Below, one piece after another: positions 10,757 to 23,637 of a stretch of 64,000 nucleotides of DNA. Below the pieces are notes generated by a model. That model had not been told where the DNA came from and did no database searches. It saw only the letters and a list, made by a program, of their open reading frames with translations. Each line of letters starts with the position of its first letter. The first letter of the stretch is position 1. Source of the stretch: Lobosporangium transversale (Eukaryota > Mortierellomycota > Mortierellomycetes > Mortierellales > Mortierellaceae). Position numbers and translations under genes: made by a program. The stretch covers positions 154,813 through 218,812 of the forward strand of contig NW_019029044.1 in the NCBI RefSeq assembly GCF_002105155.1, written 5' to 3'.

Positions 10757-12501
10757 CTAAACGCTCAATTCAGCCTTGCTCTCCTGACGCAAGACCTCCT
10801 CATAGGGCTTCAAGGCAGGCTGGACATAGTCCTTCAAGAAGCGTTCGACCTGTTGAGGTGCACGGCCAATGAAGGTGGAGGGGTCCATCAAGGCATCGAG
10901 TTCTCCCCAAATGGGCTCAAAGTAAGAGTCTTTGCGAATGCGCTGGATCAAGTCGTTTTCACCTCCTTGTTGCTTCACTACAGCGCCAGCCTCATGAGAA
11001 AGAACACGGATATGCTCATGGCATTCTTGACGATCGCCTCCCTTCTTGACCATGGCCATAATAATGTTTTCAGTGGCCATGAAGGGCAATTCCTGATTGA
11101 TGCGACGCTCAATGACCTTGGGGTACACAACAAGGCCTTCCGAGATGTTTTGCAACAAAGTCAAAAGAATATCCATAGTCAAGAATGCCTCAGGTAAGCA
11201 GATGCGACGGTTGGCGCTGGTGTCCAGAGTATCATAGATACGCAAACAATGATTTTGTTAATTTTTTTTACTTCATCATCGCCGATCAGCAAGCTGTACC
11301 TTTTTTTTTTACCTGTCATCGAGAGTACGTTCAAGCCATTGAACGCTAGAGGTTCCAAGGGCATCCTGGACCAAGATTTGAAGGTGACGAGCCAGGGAGC
11401 AGGCGCGCTCACAGCGCATAGGGTTTCTCTTGTAAGCCATAGCAGAGCTTCCAATCTGATCCTTCTCAAAGGGCTCCTCAATTTCCTTCAAGTTAGCCAA
11501 CAGACGGATATCGGTTGCGATCTTGTGGACTGTGGCACCAAAGGAGGCCATGGGCATCAACAGATCCACATCAATCTTGCGAGAGTAAGTCTGGCCAGTC
11601 ACAGGGTAGTACTCCTTAAATCCTGAGAGTTCTGTCACACGCTGATCCAAAGCCTCGACTTTTTCATGGTTCCCTTCAAAGAGAGCCAAGAACGATCCTT
11701 GAGTTCCTGTGGTTCCCTTGACGCCACGGAATCCAATGTCCTCACGTGCACGGGTCAAGTTGCGGAGATCCCAAAGTAATTCCTGAACCCAGAGGGTCGC
11801 GCGTTTACCGACCGTGGTCAATTGAGCAGGTTGGTAATGAGTGAAGCCCAAAGTAGGGAGATCCTTGTATTGCTCAGCAAATGCACTCAGTCGCTGGATC
11901 ACACGTGCCAGCTTAGGCAACAAGATGTCGAGGCCATCGCGGAGGATAATAAGGTCACCATTGTCGGTCACGTAGCATGAAGTAGCACCCAAATGAATGA
12001 TTCCTGCGGCCTTGGGGCAGGCAACTCCAAAAGTGTGGACGTGAGCCATGACATCATGACGGCGCTTCTTCTCCTCAGCAATCGCCAATGTATAGTCGAT
12101 ATCATACTAATGTCACCATGAATAGAAGCAACAACAGCAATAAATAAATAAAAAATGAAGGAAAACATATATAAGAGATCCTTGAGTTCTCGCGGTTAAC
12201 GATATCAATTAACGATGAACCGCTTCCGAGTTGTTGTTGATATCCATGCTTTTACATTCTTCTACTCTTCTTCATAGAATAATAATAATAATAATAATGA
12301 CAAATAACATACAAGATGCTCCTTCATCTCCTTGATAGCACCATCAGGAATGTCTAGGCCAAGCTCCTTCTCAGCAATGGCCAAGTTGAGCCACAGTTTG
12401 CGCCAAGTGCTGAAGCGCTTGTTATCCGAGAAATTGGCAGCCATCTCGGGTGAGGCATAACGCGATGTCAGGGGCGACTGATAGCGAGCGTGTGGATCCA
12501 T
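10757..12501 (-). CDS. ADE13: adenylosuccinate lyase, three exons
   Basis: Exons 12501-12313, 12106-11313 and 11216-10757 join to 480 codons plus stop, the usual length for the eukaryotic enzyme. Donors are GTATGT and GTAAAA, and both acceptors end AG. The protein begins [20 protein letters not shown]. The central exon shows the fumarase/aspartase superfamily regions: [25 protein letters not shown] (catalytic His region) and the signature [15 protein letters not shown]. It cleaves SAICAR to AICAR and adenylosuccinate to AMP, serving two steps of purine synthesis in the cytosol. It lies head-to-tail with the lipin gene, whose stop is 268 bp upstream of this start. Nothing is truncated or unusual. 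Confidence 0.95.
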
Positions 12502-12769
12502 AGTGACGGCGATAATGAGTTGTTAAAAGAGAGGGTATTTTAGGGAGATTGAAGGATAAAAAGATCAAAAAGAAAAAGGAAATAGGGCGAAACAATTTTT
12601 CGTCGTGGGAGTCATTCTTTCCGATCAGCCACGCGACAGTCACTATTTTTCAATTTTTTTTTTATATTATATACTTTTTTTTAATGATAAAATGGAATGG
12701 TATGGTACATGAGGTGGCATCATACAAACAAAAAGATGCAATAAAATTAAATCAGATAAAGTCTTTTCT

Positions 12770-15301
12770 TCAATATGGAACATTCCCAATCTGTTCCAGG
12801 TACTCGTCCTCGTCGTTTTCGTCCTCTTCATCGCCATACTCGCCTTCATCATCGTCTTCGTAATCACCTTGATATTCTTCTTCACCACCATATCCTTCCT
12901 CTTCCTCAAGAGTACCATCTTCACCACCTGCTTCAGCATTGGGATGCTGCAACAGCTTCTTTGCTGCAATTTCTTCGTCCCCATCTTCATCTTTGACTGT
13001 AGCGATACCTTCGCTCTGTGGTTTCTCCAAAGTTTTAGCGATGTTTTCTTCCATATGTAACAGACCATCTGAAGGAGGAGATGATGAGAACGGCTCGGGC
13101 CGCACAACGTCGTCCGGTCCAATCAAGGATGGTGATGGCAATGAGTCTATGATTGGGTTCATGTTAGGAGATTGAGTAAACGTAGATGTCATAGGCTGAG
13201 GAGTAAGCGTTGCTTGGTTACCGGTACTGCCGCTTCGAACAGCACGCATGAATCGAGCAGGAACAAGAGCAGAGAGCATAGAAGGAGAACCAGTTTTTGA
13301 CTTTTTCGACTCTTCTTTCAGCTGCTCGGGTCCCGACTTTTGGTGCGTAGTGTCCTCCTGGCTATGGTGCTGTTGTTGGTCCTGAGTATCATCATCACTA
13401 GTCCACGTCTCATTACGGCTCAAGAGACTGGCGTAGCTGCTTCTCTCATATGATGAATCACGCTTGCCCTTTGTATCAACTGCGGATTGTGTAGGCGAGG
13501 TGGGTTGGTGAAGTGTGCTGCTTGAGGAAGAGTGGGTCAGCGATGCCATCCTCTTTGCAACAGTTGTCAATGAAGATGATCCGGTACCGGTATAGTTGTC
13601 TGGAGCCAATGGAAGGTCTGGCAGATCGATTTTTGGAAGTTCTTGCTTCCAATAATTCCAGTCATTATACTCAGGTGCCACTTGCTCTCCAGGGAAAATC
13701 TCGTTCACCAAGTCGTTCAGTGCCAAGTACGAAGATTTGAAGGCGCTCAGTAGTTCCAGCTTGACCTCTCCATAAGAATCAATTGTAAAGATTCTGGATG
13801 AGGGCACAGCCACAGCTCTGTAAGAAAGAGCATCTGTAATGCGGTTTCCAAAGCCCGCATAGAAAGGATCTCTATCCCCAAAGAGTTTCTTGATGTCACG
13901 TAAGCACGCCATCTTGAACACCTCGGGTTTTCGAATAATGACTTCACGATGGAAAGCCGAGAAGAGACGGTCAGGACTCATGATTACTGGACCATCCGGC
14001 AACTGGTAGCTGTTCTGCTCAACTTTTTGCAGGTACTTGCGTGTGTAATCAGCTTGGCCGATAGCTCGTGATGTCAGATACAAAATGTGGTATCCATTGC
14101 TCCTGATATCCGTGAATAGCTTGGCAACACCGAGATGAGTCCAATCACGACCAGCCATGGCAAATATATGGCCCAATGCATCGGATTTGGTGATGGTTCC
14201 ATCAATATCCGAAATCACTACCCGTGCGTCGTAATCCCATAGGAAGATCTTTGCTACACACGTTGCCGTGCCTTGGTATGGGGAGGAGACCGAAAACGAG
14301 ACTGTGTTTGCGCCCTTTTTCAGGTTCAACAAGCGTAGCTGATCAGATGTCAAACGAAGCGTCTTGGCGTAGCGCTTCTTTTCTTCAACCCCTTCCTTCT
14401 TTTCGGATAGTGTAGGCACAGCAATATGGTTGTGATCATTTTCACTGTTGTTGGTGGACTCTAATGGTGGTAGAGATTTACTTCTCAAAGCCTTGTTCAC
14501 TGGACGTATCTCAGTATCATCTGGACCAATGGCGACAGCGTCTGATTCATTGGACGGTGCTACTGTTGTAGAAGTAGACGTTGCATCAAGAGTAGAAGAT
14601 GAAGAACCAGTGCCAGTGTTGGTTTTCCTGAACCAGCGAGAAATTGTACCGAATCGGGTAGAGCTGGGTCGATCTTGCTCTGCTGATGCCTTTTGGCCTT
14701 TGAGATTGAGGCTCGGGACATCCGAGAGAGGCTGATGGAAAAACAAGAGTGCCACTAACTGAGGCATAGCATTGTTCCACGAGTAAAAGCGCCCATCCAT
14801 GTAACAAACAAGTTTTTTGTCAGCCAGAATTGCGGCAGGATCCTTTGAGAAGGCATCAAATGTCAACTGGGCATTTTTAAAAGCCTTGTGAGCAGCGACC
14901 TTTATAGAAGTAATTGGAGCAAGTCGAGCATCAGCGTTATTGATCACAGAAATGAAATAAAATAAAATAAAATAAAATTATAGAAAAAGCCAGTGGTCGC
15001 AGTGTGCATGAACATACCAAATTCTTGCCTAACTCCACCTCTCCACAGAGACTAATCGCTACACGACAGGTCGTGGATCCCATCTGCAATTCCTTTGTCT
15101 CAATTTCAACTGGATCTTCCGGCGTCTTTGTTTGCGACTCCTCCTTGACCTCGTCTTCTTCGTCCGGATTATTTTGTTTCACAGGCAATCCGCCCCACCC
15201 CCATGTCCATTCTTTCCCTTGAGTTCCTGTGGGCGCTGCCCTTGTTTCATACTACGTTACAGAGCACATATGATTAGTTGCTATGCTAAAAAATTTATCC
15301 G

Positions 15302-15332
<31 letters not shown>

Positions 15333-17299
15333 GAACCTCCATTTCAGTATCGCTCATGACGCTTGGACGTGGCTCTCGTTTTGGGGGGTCCTCTGCTGTT
15401 GTCGTTGTTTTTTTGGGTTGAGACTCATGATGGCGTTTGATATTTCTTGCAAACGTAGGAAGAGGTACATCTATCAAGAAAATTAGATATCACGCACACA
15501 AAAATAAGTAAGTTATAGTATATATAACCTCAATACTTCCGATACTGCAGAGAAATCATGAATGATATGCTTACCTGGTTCACCAAGAGTTGGCATGCTA
15601 TTCGCTCTCTTTCTTCCCTTCCGTCCGTGCCATCCACTCGGAATACCAGCTCGTTTCTTCTTGTGATGAGCTCTTGAAGCTAAGAAACAGGGATAAAAAT
15701 GTAGTAAAAGTAGCAATTGAGTTCAATGTCCGAACAAAAAGGGGAACTAGGACGGAAATAGATTAAAACAAAAAACAAAAAACGGTATTATAGCTTACCT
15801 TGACGCTCGGCTTGCACAGAATCCAAGCTATCGTCAGGTTTTAAGAAGGTGCCTTGCTTGATGTCATCCAGAAGTTTCTGCCGCTGATCTTTTGTGAGAT
15901 CGGATTTTTTCTTGCTAAACCTTTTCCTCAAGCCACGATTATGACGCTCGCTGTCAGATAGAATTCCTCGCGGAAGTTCGTTCTCATCGTCGGAGGACTC
16001 TGAACAAGAGTCAGTTTTGTATCCAGTCATGTCAAATAGAACCTCTATATATATAAAATAAAAAAATAAAAAAATAAAAAAATAAAAGTTAGAGAAGGAT
16101 AGCACTAACAGCTTTTCTAATTAGAGGGCTTAAGAGTTAAACATCACATACCGCTTCTGCGACGTTCTCTTGAGCGACGACTAGCGTTGAATTCAGCTTC
16201 ATTTGGATGTTCTTCGTGAACCACTGTTGGAAAGATGTCATTGATGGGAAATCCAGATTTCACCTTATTGAGAACTGGAGGAGTGGCATCTGCACTCTGT
16301 TTGCCTTTTTTGGATGATTGAGGATTAGATGGTAATGAAGGAAGAGGCGATGCTGGCTCCTGTAGTGCTTCGTGTGGTGGATCAAAGGATCCAGGCATCC
16401 TTTCAAAGGATTCAGTTGATTCGTCTCCATTAACTTGTGTTGCTTTTGTAGAAGGAGATGTAAACGAGGTAACAGACTCATGATCGCTGTCATCCTTTAG
16501 ACTTTCTTCAAAGGCCGAGCCATGACCACTTGCTGCGCTCACATATCCGTTGTCTATAGATAGATAAACATGTGCACGGGATGAATGAATGAATGAATGA
16601 ATGATGAGCATTTTCGATCGTCGTTCGTTTTGACCGTGGTAATTATTAAAATCTTTTCCGGATCATATGTCTTGCTGGGCTGGGGATTGAGCTGGATCTG
16701 AATTACGAATTTATTTTCTTTTTGTGCTCTGACATATGTCAGACATTAAAGAACAGCCAGCAATGCATACATGTACGCAGATATTGCGATTACACATGTC
16801 GGTGATCTGATTTCTGTCTTCAACTGTGATTAAAAAAAGTTGTTAAAAAAAAAATAACTAATTTACCTTCGTCCCCTTGTGGGTATTGCCCACTCGAGCC
16901 TTCCAATAACTTGCCTTGCTCTCGCTGTTGATGGTGTGCGTTATTAAGATCAAAGTAGTCAACCGGTGCCAAGTCGCTCTCATCTGCTGGGGCAGCGAGA
17001 GGTGAAGTTGCAAACTCGTCAGGCACATAGTCATTCGTTTCGAGCACAAAGAAGGCCTCGCCAGCGTCACCGACTTTCATTGCAAACGGAACAACTTCGC
17101 CATTGACTCGAACTTCAACGGCTTTGTCTTGCGGTCTTAGAATGCTGAGTTTTCCAAAGCGGACATGGAAAGGTGAACAAGCAAGTTCGCCATCAGCTTG
17201 TTGGACCACGATAATGTCAATGGCACCTGAGAGTGTTGCAGGATTGATTTCATTATAAAATTTCGTGACAGTTGAAAAAAAATTCCCAACAGAATACAT
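12770..17299 (-). CDS. PAH1: lipin-type phosphatidate phosphatase, seven exons
   Basis: My exon model is 17299-16867, 16553-16152, 16044-15799, 15679-15575, 15470-15337, 15251-15018 and 14899-12770, with matching phases, about 1,227 codons. The last acceptor (14899) is the least certain. Exon 1 encodes the N-LIP domain with the amphipathic start MYSVGNFFSTVTKFYNEINP. A basic and acidic linker with possible nuclear localisation residues (HHKKKR, HGRKGRKR) follows. The C-LIP catalytic domain in the last exon carries DIDGTITKSD, the DxDxT haloacid-dehalogenase motif (about residue 747). A very acidic tail ends EQIGNVPY. The enzyme is Mg-dependent, dephosphorylating phosphatidate to diacylglycerol at the ER/nuclear membrane, and steers lipid flow between triacylglycerol and phospholipid. 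Confidence 0.92.
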
Positions 17300-18440
17300 G
17301 GCTGAATTCTGTTTTTACACGGAGCAAAAAAAAAAAAAAAAGGAAGGAAGGAAGGAGAAGGAGAGGGGATTAGGTAGGTAAAGAAGAGGTAAAAGGGAAG
17401 GAGAGGAAGGAGGATGTAGACATGCAAGTGTTTGGAAGATTTAAAGAAGAAAGGCTTGCGTGATGGAAGAATGAGAGAACGTACTAAAAACATGGACGAA
17501 TGGGGGAAGAAGTACGCCACAGATGAGTCTGACTCAATATTAAAGGGTTTCAGACAGACTGCATGGAATGATCATGCAATTGAAGATCAAAACTTTCTCA
17601 TAATGCAAACCGCCCCTTGTTCTATTTATGCAAGCATTCAAATAATTGTTCCGATGCAAAAAAAAAAAAAAAAAAAAAAAAAAAAGAATCAGCACCACTG
17701 AGGTTTAATAAAATGCTCTGTATCATTCATGAACATCGAGATGATCATTTCATATATCATCAGGTATATCGCAGACAGATTTAACATTGATATAATATGT
17801 GGTCGGTCATGAGAGTGGACGAAAATCGGTACGATGTGGAAAAAAATGGAGATTATCAAGCACAAAACTACCCCCATGATACATGTCATGTAGTTTGATT
17901 ACTCACGCTGGCAAACTCTAGAGGAGAAGGCGTGTGGGTTCTTTTATCTCCGTAGTTTATACGATGAAACACCCTTCTTTCTTTCTTAAACTTCTTTTTG
18001 GATGATAAGTAAACAAACTCTCGGGTGATAGTCAGGAGTGATCAACTTACTGCTCTCTAAATAATTTTTCGTTCTGTTTACTGCGCACAGTTCTTGAAAA
18101 GGCAATTTTTTCCCGAGACTCGGCCCCCTTTTTCCCACCATAATTCATGTAAACTCTTCAGAGTCTTCAATTGTTCAAGGAAGGTTAAGAGAAAGAATAC
18201 AATTCAATAGAAATGCCATATTGATATTAAAGATGAAGTTTAAGCTGCTTTCTTTTTTTTTTTTTTTTTTTTTTTTTATTATAAAGTTTTTAAAGATTGT
18301 GCTATATTACAATGTGGTGGAGGTTGTTGCACTCATATATTTTGTGCAGATGGGATGCATGGGAATATTGCTTGACGGAGAGGGCAGGAAATGGTGATGA
18401 TGATGATGAGAAAAAAAATGAAAGAGAAGCGAAGAAAAGA
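17300..18440. other. intergenic: lipin promoter side and ferritin 3' side
   Basis: No convincing gene. A (GGAA)n purine-rich patch at about 17340-17420 lies just upstream of the lipin start (pyrimidine-rich on the coding strand). Homopolymers occur at about 17656-17685 (A) and 18250-18277 (T). Confidence 0.5.
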
Positions 18441-18444
18441 TATT

Positions 18445-19082
18445 TTAGTGGTCCTTCTTCAACAAGTTTTGATCCCAGAGGTATAGTCCAAGACCATCAC
18501 CACCGACACGGTTAAGTTGGGTGACAAGGTCTGCAATCTTCTTGATGGCTTCGACCTGCTCCTCCAAATATTCAGACTCGATAAAGTCACAGAGCTGAGG
18601 GTCATTGTTCTCCTCGGCAATCTTGTGAAGATTCAACAGGCTCTTGTTAACGTCCTTCTCAAGCTGAAGAGTGGACTCGATAGCGTTACGTGCCGAAGAC
18701 CATTCAGATTCGGGGGCCTGAAGAGTTTGAAGGATGACCTTGCCACCACGACGGTTTTGGTAGTCAATGAGCTTCTGAGCATGCTCACGCTCCTCCTCAG
18801 CGCTCTCTTTAAAGAACTTCTCAAGACCGGGAAGGGCCTGGTTGACATGACCAGCCCAGGCAGAGAGGGAAAGATAGACCTGTGAAGCCTGGAGTTCTTG
18901 GTTGATCTGTTAAAGAAAAGGGAGGAAAGAAGGAAAAGAGCAGTTAATAACTATAACTTGAGAACATCGAAAGCTCTGTGCAGGAACGATGGACCATGAA
19001 GTTTAGATAGAGGTAAATGGTGTACCTGATGGTTGATGCCTTCCTCACAGGCGGAAGAGAAGTTCTGCTTTGCCAAAGACAT
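18445..19082 (-). CDS. ferritin (heavy-chain type), paralogue 1
   Basis: Two exons, 19082-19026 and 18906-18445, give 172 codons. The four-helix ferritin fold is recognisable throughout: QASQVYLSLS (helix A), AEEEREHAQKL with the EExxH ferroxidase residues (helix B), NRRGGKVILQ, LEKDVNKSLLNLH (helix C) and CDFIESEYLEEQVEAIKK (helix D), ending near LYLWDQNLLKKD. No signal peptide is seen, so it is probably cytosolic. It stores iron as a mineral core after Fe(II) oxidation. Ferritin is absent from most Dikarya but known from Mucoromycota and relatives. A TATA box lies 111 bp upstream of the ATG. It pairs with the paralogue at 20441-21329, transcribed in the same direction. Confidence 0.95.
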
Positions 19083-19192
19083 GGTGGTTATTTCACTTTT
19101 GATTAAGGAGAGGGGAGAAGATGTGGATGTGAATGTAAGTGAGTATGAGTGTAAAAGTGTAAAGAAGAGAGAGAGAGAAATGATGTAGTGAC

Positions 19193-19201
19193 CTATTTAT
19201 A
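19193..19201 (-). promoter_or_regulatory. TATA box of ferritin 1
   Basis: TATAAATAG on the minus strand, 111-119 bp upstream of the ferritin 1 start codon at 19082. The paralogue has a TATA element at almost the same distance. Confidence 0.7.
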
Positions 19202-19209
19202 CTTGTGAA

Positions 19210-20440
19210 GAAAGGAAGCGGAGAGAACATTTTAGAGTTGAGTTTCAAATAACAGTCTAAAAAAGTAGAAATGGATATAGTTTTAAATAAATGAATTCAA
19301 ACAGAGGTCATGCCGCAAGGACATCCTAAAAAGATGAAGCTGTGTTTTTCCGACAACAGGACAACAGGACAACAGGACAATAGGACAAGTTGTTTGTCTA
19401 TCGGCACCGAGTCATATGCAAGCGAAAGATTGACACAAATGCAGTTAAAATAGTGAAAATAAAAAAAAAAAAATAAAATAAAAAAAAAAAAAAAAGATTA
19501 CTGTGCGTGTACTTATTGCGTATAGGCTGTAATGTGGTCCCAGACACATTTGCTACTCCGCGCACGCCATTTTTTCTTTTTGTTTTTTGCTTTTTGTTTA
19601 CTTGTTTGCGTAATCTGAGCCCAAAAAGGCAACTGTCTTCCGAAATTGCCTCTCATGCAAAACTCATCTCTCTTTGTGTCTCTTTGTCTCTCCCTCTCTC
19701 CCCGCGTAAAAAAAAAAAAAAAAAGAAAGTTCCCCCTTTTTCGCTTTGTTTTTTATCAATTCGGCTCAATTCACGAAAAAGCTTTTTGATCTCGGCATAT
19801 TATTTCCTTTTCCATCCTTAGCTCAACGCCAACCCAATAGAGCGCATTAATAATCCTCCATTCTCATATTATCATCCGAATGTCCGCTTCTCCGATTGGC
19901 GTAGGTTAGTCCAACTGATATCCTTCTATTCTATCTTTCTGTCCTTTCTTGGCATCTGTGTCTCCTTTGTCTGCCTGCCTGCCTGTCTGCCTGCCTGCCT
20001 GTCTGTTTATTTGATTTATTTGTTGTGTGAAAAGAAAACTATGCCTTTTGCATAAAAAAACACTTGGACCTCGTGAACAAAACAAATTGCTTTGTGATCA
20101 GTTTAGCTGAACTATTCAAAAAAAAAAAAAAAAAAAAAAAAACAGATGGTAGATCTTAATCCGATAACAATTCGTAAAAAATTAGACGCTAAAGCATCTT
20201 GACTTTCTATATCCATTTCTTTTTTTTTTCTTTTTTTTCTTTTGAAAGAAAATATCATCTATGAAAATGAATAGCGAAGCTCATGCGTATATGTGTAATG
20301 CTACTATACTTTTTCTTTTTCTTTTTCTTTTTTCTTTTTATTGTAGATAGAATTGAACAAAAGCCTGCATATAATTTACAAGATAGGGAAGAGTTGGAGG
20401 AGGAGAAGGAGGATGTGACGAATGTTTAAGGTTTCAGGCC
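19210..20440. other. intergenic between ferritins, microsatellites and homopolymers
   Basis: No gene seen. Short tandem repeats include ACAACAGG units at about 19358-19380, a CTGC/CTGT array at about 19976-20007 and CTTTTT-type units at about 20310-20338. Poly(A) tracts lie at about 19460-19495, 19708-19723 and 20119-20142. Confidence 0.55.
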
Positions 20441-21329
20441 TCAGGAATACTGCTTCAACAACTCTTGGTCCCAAAGATACACTAAAAAAACCAAAAAAAA
20501 TCAACACAAAGTCAGCGGTCAGCAGACAGCAAAAACACTAACATGAAGAGAAAAAGTTTGACACCATCGTGGCGTGAGAATATCTTTTTCACGAGCAACT
20601 TACATCCGAGACCATCTCCGCCAACACGGTTCAGCTGAGTTAAAAGATCGGCAATCTTCTTAATGCCGTCTACCTGCTCAGGAAGATACACTGAGGCGAT
20701 AAAATCGGTCAATTGAGAATCATTACTTTCATCCGCAACCTTGTGCAAGTTAAGCAAACTCTTGTTCACATCTATAATACAAATATAGTAAAATACCATC
20801 ATACAATCACAGTTAGTCTTGGCTGTCCTTTGTTTACAATAACAAAAAAAAAAAAAAAAAAGCAAAGTGAAGAAAAAGCACAAACCTTTTTCAAGCTGCA
20901 ATGTTGCCTCGATAGCATTCTGAGGAGAATTCCAATCCATTTCTGGCGCCTGAAGAGTCTGAAGGACGACACGACCTCCACGACGATTCTGGTACTCTAT
21001 AAGCTTCTGAGCATGCTCACGCTCCTCTTCAGCACTCTTCTTGAAAAACTGTTGGAGCCCTGGAAAGCCCTGGTTGGAACTGTCTGCCCATGAGGCTAAT
21101 GAAAGATAGACTTGTGATGCTTGAAGCTCTTGACTTATCTATAAGAGTAAATATCCAATAATAAAAATATTAGTTTTATAAAAAAGTCTTTGAGTGACAA
21201 TATTATATATATATATATATATATTTTCGGCTCTACACATTATTATTTCTTTTTCTTTATCTGCATAGTTACCTGGTAGTTAATAGCTTCTTCACTGGCA
21301 GAGGCGAAATTTTGCTTGCAAAGAGACAT
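20441..21329 (-). CDS. ferritin (heavy-chain type), paralogue 2
   Basis: Four exons, 21329-21273, 21138-20886, 20771-20604 and 20481-20441, with consistent phases, give 172 codons, the same length as paralogue 1. The first intron is at the same position as in paralogue 1; the second and third are extra. Ferroxidase residues AEEEREHAQKL are retained, as are NRRGGRVVLQ, LEK/DVNKSLLNLH and LPEQVDGIKK. The C-terminus reads YLWDQELLKQYS. No targeting signal is apparent. Likely role is cytosolic iron storage, perhaps under different expression from its neighbour. The last coding exon is only 41 nt. Confidence 0.93.
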
Positions 21330-21449
21330 GATGCAGAAAAAATTGAAAAAATCTTTAATTGTTTATCAGTTGTTGAAAAAAAAACGAAATTGTATGAAGG
21401 AAGAATAAAATGGAGAATTTGAATGGAATGCAAGCGATGATGCTATTGC

Positions 21450-21457
21450 TTTTTATA
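21450..21457 (-). promoter_or_regulatory. TATA box of ferritin 2
   Basis: TATAAAAA on the minus strand, about 121-128 bp upstream of the start codon at 21329, matching the placement in ferritin 1. Confidence 0.7.
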
Positions 21458-21576
21458 CCTATACCTCAACAGCCACAAACGCATATTATTTCCTTTTTTA
21501 TAATAAACACGTGAGTGGCTTGTTATGCATAATAATATAGTTATATATTTGTAGCAGATCGATAAACTTCAGAGCA

Positions 21577-21661
21577 TCCGAAAATAGCTCAGTTGGTAGA
21601 GCGGGAGACTGTAGTTTGTCTGTCATCTCTAGGTCCCTGGTTCAAATCCGGGTTTTCGGAT
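21577..21661 (+). tRNA. tRNA-Tyr (GTA) with a short intron
   Basis: The acceptor stem TCCGAAA (21577-21583) pairs with TTTCGGA (21654-21660). The D-arm has TAGCTCAGTTGGTAGAGC and the T-loop GGTTCAAATCC. The anticodon stem GGAGA/TCTCT encloses CTGTAG followed by an intron of about 12 nt starting TTTGTCTG, one base after the anticodon GTA, where eukaryotic tRNA-Tyr introns lie. Discriminator T is uncertain. It is 164 bp upstream of a transposon end. Confidence 0.92.
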
Positions 21662-21828
21662 ATCTTTTACCGTTTCATTATTTTTACTTGGAAAAAGATA
21701 TTTGCACGGGCCCGTACAAATAACTTCATCCTTTTTACTTAGGATGACCAATTTCATGGTTCCCGTTCCTGTTTTACTTGCACGGCGAGTGTTTTTTTCT
21801 TTTCTTTTGAGGGCTTATTACCCGGATT

Positions 21829-23600
21829 AATCTATAATGGATTATGATGCCAAATCCAGCCCTTTTTCCATTTAAGGGTATTATGTTTCATGTCTGTACG
21901 TACAAGACATGTGTCCGTTTTGTGGCTTTTACTCCGACACTTGTCCTGAAATTTGAATTGACATCAAATCCATCGAAATTTTAACAATGTCATCATGGCA
22001 TGCTAAAGATCTCTTTCTTTCTTCTTTATTTCACGCCTTCATTCCTCCATACATTCATATACACAATAAAACAATAAAACCTACAATACACAGAGTAGAC
22101 TTACCCTCTCCCCTGACTAAAGCTGAGAAAAATAACGGCACATTCGCATTTTCAAAGGTTCATTCCTGCTTGCTCACTTTCAAAATGACAAACAACAACG
22201 AAAAGATTTTATCCAATTTCACCTGCATGGATTTGGAACAAAGCACCAGTCAGACGAAGCCAACCAAGTCAAGTACTCGCACTGGATCCACTCGTGCAGC
22301 ACCGAGGAGAAAAAGAGTTATTCTGACTGACGAAACGACTCCAGAGCCTTCACCAGTGGCACAGACTGTTAGAGTTAGTGCAAAGTCTTTTAAGCGCCCT
22401 AGGCGTTGTGAGGCTGATTCTTTATCCTCAAATTTCCTTCACTCCGGCCCATTGACAGAGGAAGAGCTGGCGCTGGCGAACGCACGGAAGGAGTCGGCGA
22501 GAAGTGTGCTGTAGATGATTTTAGATGATCCAGATTCATCGACGACAGTGAATCAATATAAGACATAGCTCCGGCTGTGGGAGGTATGTTTGATCATCAA
22601 AATGTGGCTATGAGCTATCTCAGACAGGCTAGCAAACTAGACGACTTGGCTAATTCTCTTTTTTGTTTTTAGCAATACTGCAATGAAAATTATCAAGGTG
22701 ACTGTAGCGTCGATGCGAAACGCATGCTTGAATACTTCACAACGGTTGTCTTCAAGCGAACAGTGAAGCGATTGATCGGCACAGATCGTTGCTATCGTGG
22801 CGCTATTGGGTATGCCCAGCAAGGTGGAGGAGATTCTTCGAATTCTCAGGCTGGGGAAGACGCAGTCTATGAGGGAGAAGAGATCGACGAATTAGTCGAG
22901 GCAGATATCGACGAACATGAACTAAGCGACATGGAGCAGAGACTGGAGACATTAGATAATAGCGAGCAAGTTGATGACGACGACGGCCAAAGCATAGACC
23001 AAGGTCAACAACAGGGACAGGGACAGGGTCAGGAACAGGGTCAGGAACAGGGTCAGGAACAGGGTCAGGAACGGAGACAGGGTCAGGGGCAGGGACAGGA
23101 ACAAGGACAGAAACAGGAACAGGATGAAGATCTGGAGCTTCAGCTGAGGTCATTAGCACAGAGAGGTAAGAAGGCTCCTCTCTCCTGGGATAATATGGAG
23201 CCACCTGAAGGAGTCGACCCACATCAATGGCAGATTGATATAGCATTGAATGATGAGGAGCGAGCATCACATGAAGCTGTAACTGTTGGGGGTTCAAGCA
23301 AGAACATCACGCCGAAGCGGAAGACTGCAGCCGTTATCAGGACTGAAAATGAAAGAGAACAAGGTATGTAAAGATAACCATGTATTAATATATAAATTGT
23401 CAGTACTGGGATCCAAACCTTTGGGAAGGCTCCGCTATCACGCGTACCCCAGGTGACAAGACACCATGGCTGCAATTCAGTGTTAATTATCAATATAAAT
23501 AGCCTACTAAATTATGACTTAATAAATCATTCCTTAATCCTGCATCCACCTTAATGTATCTTTGATTGTTGCAATTTGGTTGATATTTTTTATTATACAA

Positions 23601-23637
<37 letters not shown>

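Noticed and set aside
8653-17299. The bHLH factor as an INO2/INO4-type regulator of the nearby lipin gene.
   Set aside because: Proximity is the only argument; the bHLH sequence does not allow that assignment.
22803-23297. 164-codon Val/Pro-rich antisense frame in the Crypton (and at 26136-26630).
   Set aside because: It is the complement of the Gln-Gly-Glu repeat region; periodic composition explains its length.
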